A DNA stretch of 17,734 nucleotides from Deltaproteobacteria bacterium (GTDB lineage Bacteria; Desulfobacterota; DSM-4660; Desulfatiglandales; Desulfatiglandaceae). The stretch covers positions 1-17,734 of the forward strand of contig JABGPV010000084.1 in assembly GCA_018644785.1 (NCBI GenBank), read 5' to 3'. Of the stretch, positions 15,001 to 17,734 are shown one piece after another; the stretch's first letter is position 1, and each line of letters starts with the position of its first letter. The notes under the pieces were generated by a model that did no database searches, was not told the origin of the DNA, and worked only from the letters and a program-made list of their open reading frames with translations. Both the position numbers and the translations under genes were made by a program.

Positions 15001-15231
15001 CTTCTGCATGAGCCCGGTCAGGAACGCCATGATGAAAAAAGTGGAGATGGAATTGACCACATTGACAATGGGCAGGTACTCAACACCGTAACGTTTCAGG
15101 AATGCAGTCTCTGCGAAGTTATTAAACAGGATACTGGATGTGCGGATCAGGAAAAGAAGTAGGACAACCCAAAAAAACAGCGAGATTTCGTCTTCATAGA
15201 CCTTAAGCCATTTCCCCAGGATTTTCAGCAT
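12010..15231 (-). CDS. NTT-like (ADP/ATP carrier-type) membrane transporter fused to HEAT repeats and a cyclic-nucleotide-binding domain
   Basis: A 1073-residue three-part protein. Residues about 15-415 form a polytopic membrane domain of the nucleotide transporter (NTT/TLC) branch of the MFS. The telling stretch is FWNLANDLFNTRQSKRLFPL with AGGVVGGIIGSF (about 128-161), and a lysine-rich loop (seven Lys, near 206-212) lies between the two halves. Residues about 440-910 are helical HEAT-like repeats, for example LAERRAGIIASGK and SEKVRLAALKAYELND. Residues about 930-1073 are a CRP-like cNMP-binding domain with the phosphate-binding cassette GDYFGEMALLEDTVRSA (FGE near 1008, RSA near 1019-1021). 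NTT proteins with HEAT and cNMP domains are known in free-living bacteria; their substrates are mostly untested. The start is ATG 15231 after GAGG seven bases upstream; the TTG just before it is less well placed. Gaps of 114 and 115 bases flank it, so operon membership is uncertain. Confidence 0.85.
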   Translation of the reverse strand: MLKILGKWLKVYEDEISLFFWVVLLLFLIRTSSILFNNFAETAFLKRYGVEYLPIVNVVNSISTFFIMAFLTGLMQKVPGSRMLGNTLLFCGVSVGALRFVVPLGFDIIYPVLYILKAQFEVLLALIFWNLANDLFNTRQSKRLFPLITAGGVVGGIIGSFATPPLAKAITMDNLMFAYLITTCLGAFMVRRMGKQFPTLLLSDKKKKKKKQSTNLVQDFKNVLPLMKKSTLVKILILLTLLPNIAIPIMNYQFAYSVNSTFATQSGMLSFFGYFRGCMNIVSLVILLFVGRLYGRLGLPVVLMFHPINYMLAFLAFLLRFDIFSAMYARISTNILRTTMNNPARAILMGLFPVSYRAVIRPFLRGTVVRVGILIGSGIIMVSEGLFPPRYLSIAAMVFVGAWVITTFVLKKSYSQILLDLISNNMLDLKSLEEKDADSVFADKSVQNRLLETFLASRGDECLWHARVLKAQNVENLDVHLLEVLEHNDDKTKIELLAMLSPEAGDAAIARLREWVDPEKMDLTIAVVKAANRLSSEGALEFCGEIFETFENPGVKAYALMGLYKASSEEYKGVIDAWLNSRDLAERRAGIIASGKTEDESYVPKLTEMLSASENNDIIHHVLDALHSLKIHEPNRLVLNFLTHPSEKVRLAALKAYELNDDDALRMAISRMDDGSEKICELAKEKILNATHQNPQVLVESLNIPRRRIREGIFDLLESLNIKDLDLYRFARAQLERCYNHLLEIESFSAFPESQGKDLMLSHLNQKIQVELETILRVLATEDRTGQMRIIWRGIFSTDIRRKSNSLEALDDTLDVSLSSIILPLLEGLDNKDALAVGRKKFKLPDFDGDPSAFCAHLLNKRDWVTLVLTLFFLLDQKSDILDEGILKDLAESENPYVRQMVSRVLDARHGDSDKMEDGMETEITIPDKILRVKGINIFEGLSVSELAAIASITEELDCGKDEFVIKEGEAGETMYLIIKGAVSVLKGVEKEGAREIELARMGAGDYFGEMALLEDTVRSASIKTSEDSRFLVLHKQEFTEIVREYPQIALHICKALSGRIRELGEKLQNNEK

Positions 15232-15345
15232 CAATTCGCCTCGGTATCAGAAGGGTAAAGATGTCTATGTCTACCGCGCGGCCCATTGAGAGTCAAGAAT
15301 ATTCATGGCATCATTCCAGGTGTTGCATGTTTTGAAAGCCCGGTT

Positions 15346-16704
15346 TCATAAATCCTTTCCCCGTTTCAGATATCCTCCAGCTTGCTTCTGACCCAATTGA
15401 AGTGCCTCTTTAAAATCCGAAAGTGCCTGATCCTTTTGTTCAAGGGCCAGATGGGCCAAACCCCGATTAAAATACACATCACCGTCCCTGGGATCAATCT
15501 TAAGGGCTTTGGCATAATCCTGTATGGCGAGATCGTATTTTCCCAAATCGTAGTAGGTATTGCCCCTGTTGCAATAGGCATCCACATTTTCCGAATTGAT
15601 ACGGATGGCTTCGGTGTAGTCTTTCAGGGCCCGATTTAAATCTCCTTTTGAGACATATAGACACGCCCTGTTATAGAAAGCGTCTCCGTTTTTGGGGTTT
15701 TCCTTAATAAAAAGGTCAAGCTTCTTAAGATCATTTTCAAAGTCCCGGTTATCCGGCTGCGGTTTTTTGGACTGTATCTTTTCGGGTGCAACGGGTTTCA
15801 GAGCCGTCTTTATTATATCGACCTGACTAACAGGCGTTGATTTTCCCACCTTTTTGCCGACTTCCGGCACACTGGAAGAAGGAAGGACCTCCGGTCTGTT
15901 CCTCACAATTCTTGATTTCAAAACCCCTGTCTCATTAAACGACCCTTGAGAAAATGCCTGGATATGGAATTTGATCTCCTCCATAATGAAAAATCCCGCG
16001 GCTGCAAACAGCAGAAGGCCCATCAGGAAAGTGATCAGCACCGCCCGCCAGTTGGTGTGGGCCGGTGGAAAATGATCAACAAGGTCCTTGTCGCCCACCG
16101 CCAGACCGCCCATTTGCCATCGGTAGAGCATACAGAGGGACCAGGGCGTGAACAGAGCGAACGTGATGCTGTTCAATACCCATGTCAGCAGACAGATCTT
16201 GACATATTCGCCCAACCCGGCCCCAAAGGAGGTGGGCTTGCCGCCGTATAAGGTATGTTCTTCCTTCCAGGCATGGAAACGGTACATCCCCACCAGGCAG
16301 TAAAACCCGAAAGTGACCATGGGCAGTAAAATGAGGTGAAAGAGATAGAGAACAAAAAGACTGCCGCCCGTGCCCGTAAATCGGCTCGGGGTGCCCTCCA
16401 CCAGGGTATGACCGGCTTTCCACCTGAAAATTTGGCATAAAGCCCACGGGCCATAGAAACCAATGGTAATAAAGGTCAAAAGGCCGTTCAACAGGAGGCG
16501 AACAAAAAGCGCGCCACCCGTGCCCGTAAAGGTGGTTTTCTTGCCCTGAATCGTGGTGTGTGAGGCTTTCAATTTGAACAACCGCACCAGGGCCCAGGGA
16601 AGATATAGCCCAAGGGTCGCGATGCTGAACAACCCCAGGTGAAAAATCATAGCACTGAAATACTGACCGCCGGTCCCTTCAAACTGACAGTTGCCTTTTG
16701 CCAT
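15346..16704 (-). CDS. Membrane protein with four tandem DUF898/YjgN-type repeats fused to three TPRs
   Basis: A 452-residue protein. Four tandem repeats of 50-51 residues begin at about Phe8, Phe59, Phe109 and Phe160. Each starts F-x-G-T-G-G (degenerate FGAGLG in the fourth), continues through a hydrophobic stretch to T-x-G-x-Y-x-P-W and ends in a basic-aromatic patch such as FRWKAGHT. This is the DUF898 (YjgN-like) unit, each probably a membrane hairpin. A further membrane helix lies at about 222-241 (VLITFLMGLLLFAAAGFFI). A proline- and lysine-rich linker follows, then three consecutive 34-residue TPRs at about 340-373, 374-407 and 408-441. The TPR part is presumably a protein-binding platform. 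The start is ATG 16704 after AGAGGTGG. It lies 40 bases after the cupin gene, so they are probably co-transcribed. The function is unknown. Confidence 0.85.
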   Translation of the reverse strand: MAKGNCQFEGTGGQYFSAMIFHLGLFSIATLGLYLPWALVRLFKLKASHTTIQGKKTTFTGTGGALFVRLLLNGLLTFITIGFYGPWALCQIFRWKAGHTLVEGTPSRFTGTGGSLFVLYLFHLILLPMVTFGFYCLVGMYRFHAWKEEHTLYGGKPTSFGAGLGEYVKICLLTWVLNSITFALFTPWSLCMLYRWQMGGLAVGDKDLVDHFPPAHTNWRAVLITFLMGLLLFAAAGFFIMEEIKFHIQAFSQGSFNETGVLKSRIVRNRPEVLPSSSVPEVGKKVGKSTPVSQVDIIKTALKPVAPEKIQSKKPQPDNRDFENDLKKLDLFIKENPKNGDAFYNRACLYVSKGDLNRALKDYTEAIRINSENVDAYCNRGNTYYDLGKYDLAIQDYAKALKIDPRDGDVYFNRGLAHLALEQKDQALSDFKEALQLGQKQAGGYLKRGKDL

Positions 16705-16744
16705 TCGTCCACCTCTTAATAAAACCGTTCGTAACCGTAAACTT

Positions 16745-17065
16745 CTACAAATATTCCTCCCTTACAGACGAAAAAACTTCCACGACCACCGAGTCTTCAA
16801 TAACGTTGGCTGAATGGGGCATATTTCCCGGTATGTTCCAGCTGTCCCCGGGTCCCGCATCAAAGGTCTTGCCCTCCATCAGAAAGTCTATTTTTCCCGA
16901 AACCAGGTAACCGGTTTGTTCGTGGGGATGACTGTGCTCGGGAATGGCGCTTCCCGCATCGAGAACAAACTCACACATGTGGGTTTTTTCGCCATGAGTC
17001 AGGCTTTTCAGTCTTACACCTTTTGCTGGCGTATTGTAACCGTCGGAATTCCTTTTGTAAAACAT
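16745..17065 (-). CDS. Small single-domain cupin protein
   Basis: A 106-residue cupin starting at ATG 17065, with AAGGA six bases upstream. The frame is open a little further to 17101, but that would overlap the preceding gene and has no better site. The two cupin motifs are clear. Motif 1 is EHSHPHEQTGYLVSGKIDF (about 43-61; His44, His46, Glu49/Gln50 as metal ligands). Motif 2 is GPGDSWNIPGNMPHSA (71-86; His84). Such small cupins are usually metal-binding sensors, isomerases or regulatory proteins, and the sequence does not say which. It starts 13 bases after the stop of the TPR gene, so the two are in one transcription unit. Confidence 0.88.
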   Translation of the reverse strand: MFYKRNSDGYNTPAKGVRLKSLTHGEKTHMCEFVLDAGSAIPEHSHPHEQTGYLVSGKIDFLMEGKTFDAGPGDSWNIPGNMPHSANVIEDSVVVEVFSSVREEYL

Positions 17066-17078
17066 ATCCTTTCCTTTT

Positions 17079-17734
17079 TCAATCCTCTCCGACGCCTTCA
17101 AGCCGCAATCTTAGATAGGCTTCCGAAGCTTCAGGATGCTCCGGGTAAAGATCAAGCACCCGCCGGTAGGCTTTTATGGATTTAGGGATCTGATTTTTCT
17201 TTTCACTGAGTCTTGCCAACTGCAACCAGAGTTCCATGTCGTCAGGCTTTTGCTCTAAAATCTTTTCCATCTCACTGATCGCCAGGGTTTCCTTTCCGGT
17301 CTTAAGGTAGGCAAAAATCAGATATTCCCTCAGAAAAATGTTTTCGGGATCAACCACCGCCCCCTTTTTCATAATGTCAATGATTGCCTGATAATTCTTT
17401 CGGACCACCAGAATTTCAAATAATTCATGAAGCAACGGCGCGGCCTGGCTCCGTTCGTCCCTTAGGAGCTTTTCAATCTCTCTGATCCCCAAATCCACTT
17501 TTCCGGCCTTCAGGTATGCCATTGCCAGATATTCTTTGATCCGGACCTGGTCGGGATTCTCTTTCGCTCCTTTTTCCAGAATGGGGATCAGGTGATCATA
17601 TTCACCCCGATTTTTCAAGTATTCGAAAACAAAACCATAAGCGTCCATCTCGCTGGGTTTAAGTTCCAGCAGAATAAGTGCTTGCCCGTGGGCGGCAGGG
17701 GCATTATTTTCTTTCCTGTAGATATCAAAAAGGA
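17079..17734 (-). CDS. TPR-repeat protein, 5' end outside the window
   Basis: The C-terminal part of a tetratricopeptide protein. The frame has an internal Met at 17648 but is open right to the window edge. The upstream residues (for example HGQALILLELKPSE) continue the helical TPR pattern, so the true start lies beyond 17734. Visible repeats include IKEYLAMAYLKAGKVDLGI, FLREYLIFAYLKTGKETLAI, LWLQLARLSEKKNQIPKSI and a final RRVLDLYPEHPEASEAYLRL. The consensus positions of TPR (W/Y-L-x2-A/G-Y, A, P) are kept. No signal peptide can be judged. It heads, or is an early gene of, the unit leading into the cupin and DUF898-TPR genes. The second TPR protein in that unit suggests a shared complex, by inference only. 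Confidence 0.85.
   Translation of the reverse strand, partial: LFDIYRKENNAPAAHGQALILLELKPSEMDAYGFVFEYLKNRGEYDHLIPILEKGAKENPDQVRIKEYLAMAYLKAGKVDLGIREIEKLLRDERSQAAPLLHELFEILVVRKNYQAIIDIMKKGAVVDPENIFLREYLIFAYLKTGKETLAISEMEKILEQKPDDMELWLQLARLSEKKNQIPKSIKAYRRVLDLYPEHPEASEAYLRLRLEGVGED

Noticed and set aside
16076..16447. Open frames on both strands overlapping the DUF898-TPR gene
   Set aside because: They are other-frame images of a repetitive coding sequence; the minus-strand 452-residue frame carries all the family motifs.

Overview
The window looks like chromosomal DNA of an anaerobic, probably sulfate-reducing, bacterium of the Desulfobacterota (Desulfobacterales-like). That is an inference from gene content: an oxygen-sensitive indolepyruvate:ferredoxin oxidoreductase next to an acyl-CoA ligase, FolD, and several TPR and radical-SAM proteins. 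No rRNA or other strong phylogenetic marker is present. Base composition is mixed, with AT-rich gaps and purine-rich Shine-Dalgarno sites before nearly every gene.

Left edge (1-1290): two copies of a 22-base motif resembling the internal repeats at IS21-type insertion sequence ends abut an integrase frame that has lost its start. The integrase runs towards the 3' end of a tRNA-Pro(TGG) gene on the minus strand. This is the usual geometry of an integrated element at a tRNA; the rest of the element would lie to the left, outside the window.

Housekeeping stretch (1290-4703): a strong sigma70-type promoter with a hairpin-rich leader drives a 62-residue membrane protein. After a terminator come folD (minus), cutA (plus, TTG start), a DedA-family membrane protein (minus, TTG start) and a membrane-anchored TPR protein (plus).

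Catabolic operon (4704-9153): a 144-base nested palindrome, probably a MITE-like mobile repeat, sits just upstream of a promoter. It is followed by an operon of an AMP-forming acyl/aryl-CoA ligase, iorA and iorB, closed by a clear terminator. Together the enzymes fit oxidation of aromatic amino-acid-derived 2-oxoacids to aryl-acetyl-CoA with reduction of ferredoxin, the ligase interconverting free acid and CoA ester.

Right half (9175-17734, all minus strand, read right to left): a TPR protein running off the window, a small cupin, a membrane protein with four tandem DUF898-type repeats fused to three TPRs, a roughly 1070-residue NTT-like transporter fused to HEAT repeats and a cyclic-nucleotide-binding domain, then a two-gene unit. 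That unit is a PP-loop ATPase with a QueC-like cysteine quartet followed 20 bases later by a radical-SAM protein with a CX4CX2C motif. This pair is the best candidate in the window for an undescribed pathway; its substrate cannot be read from the sequence.
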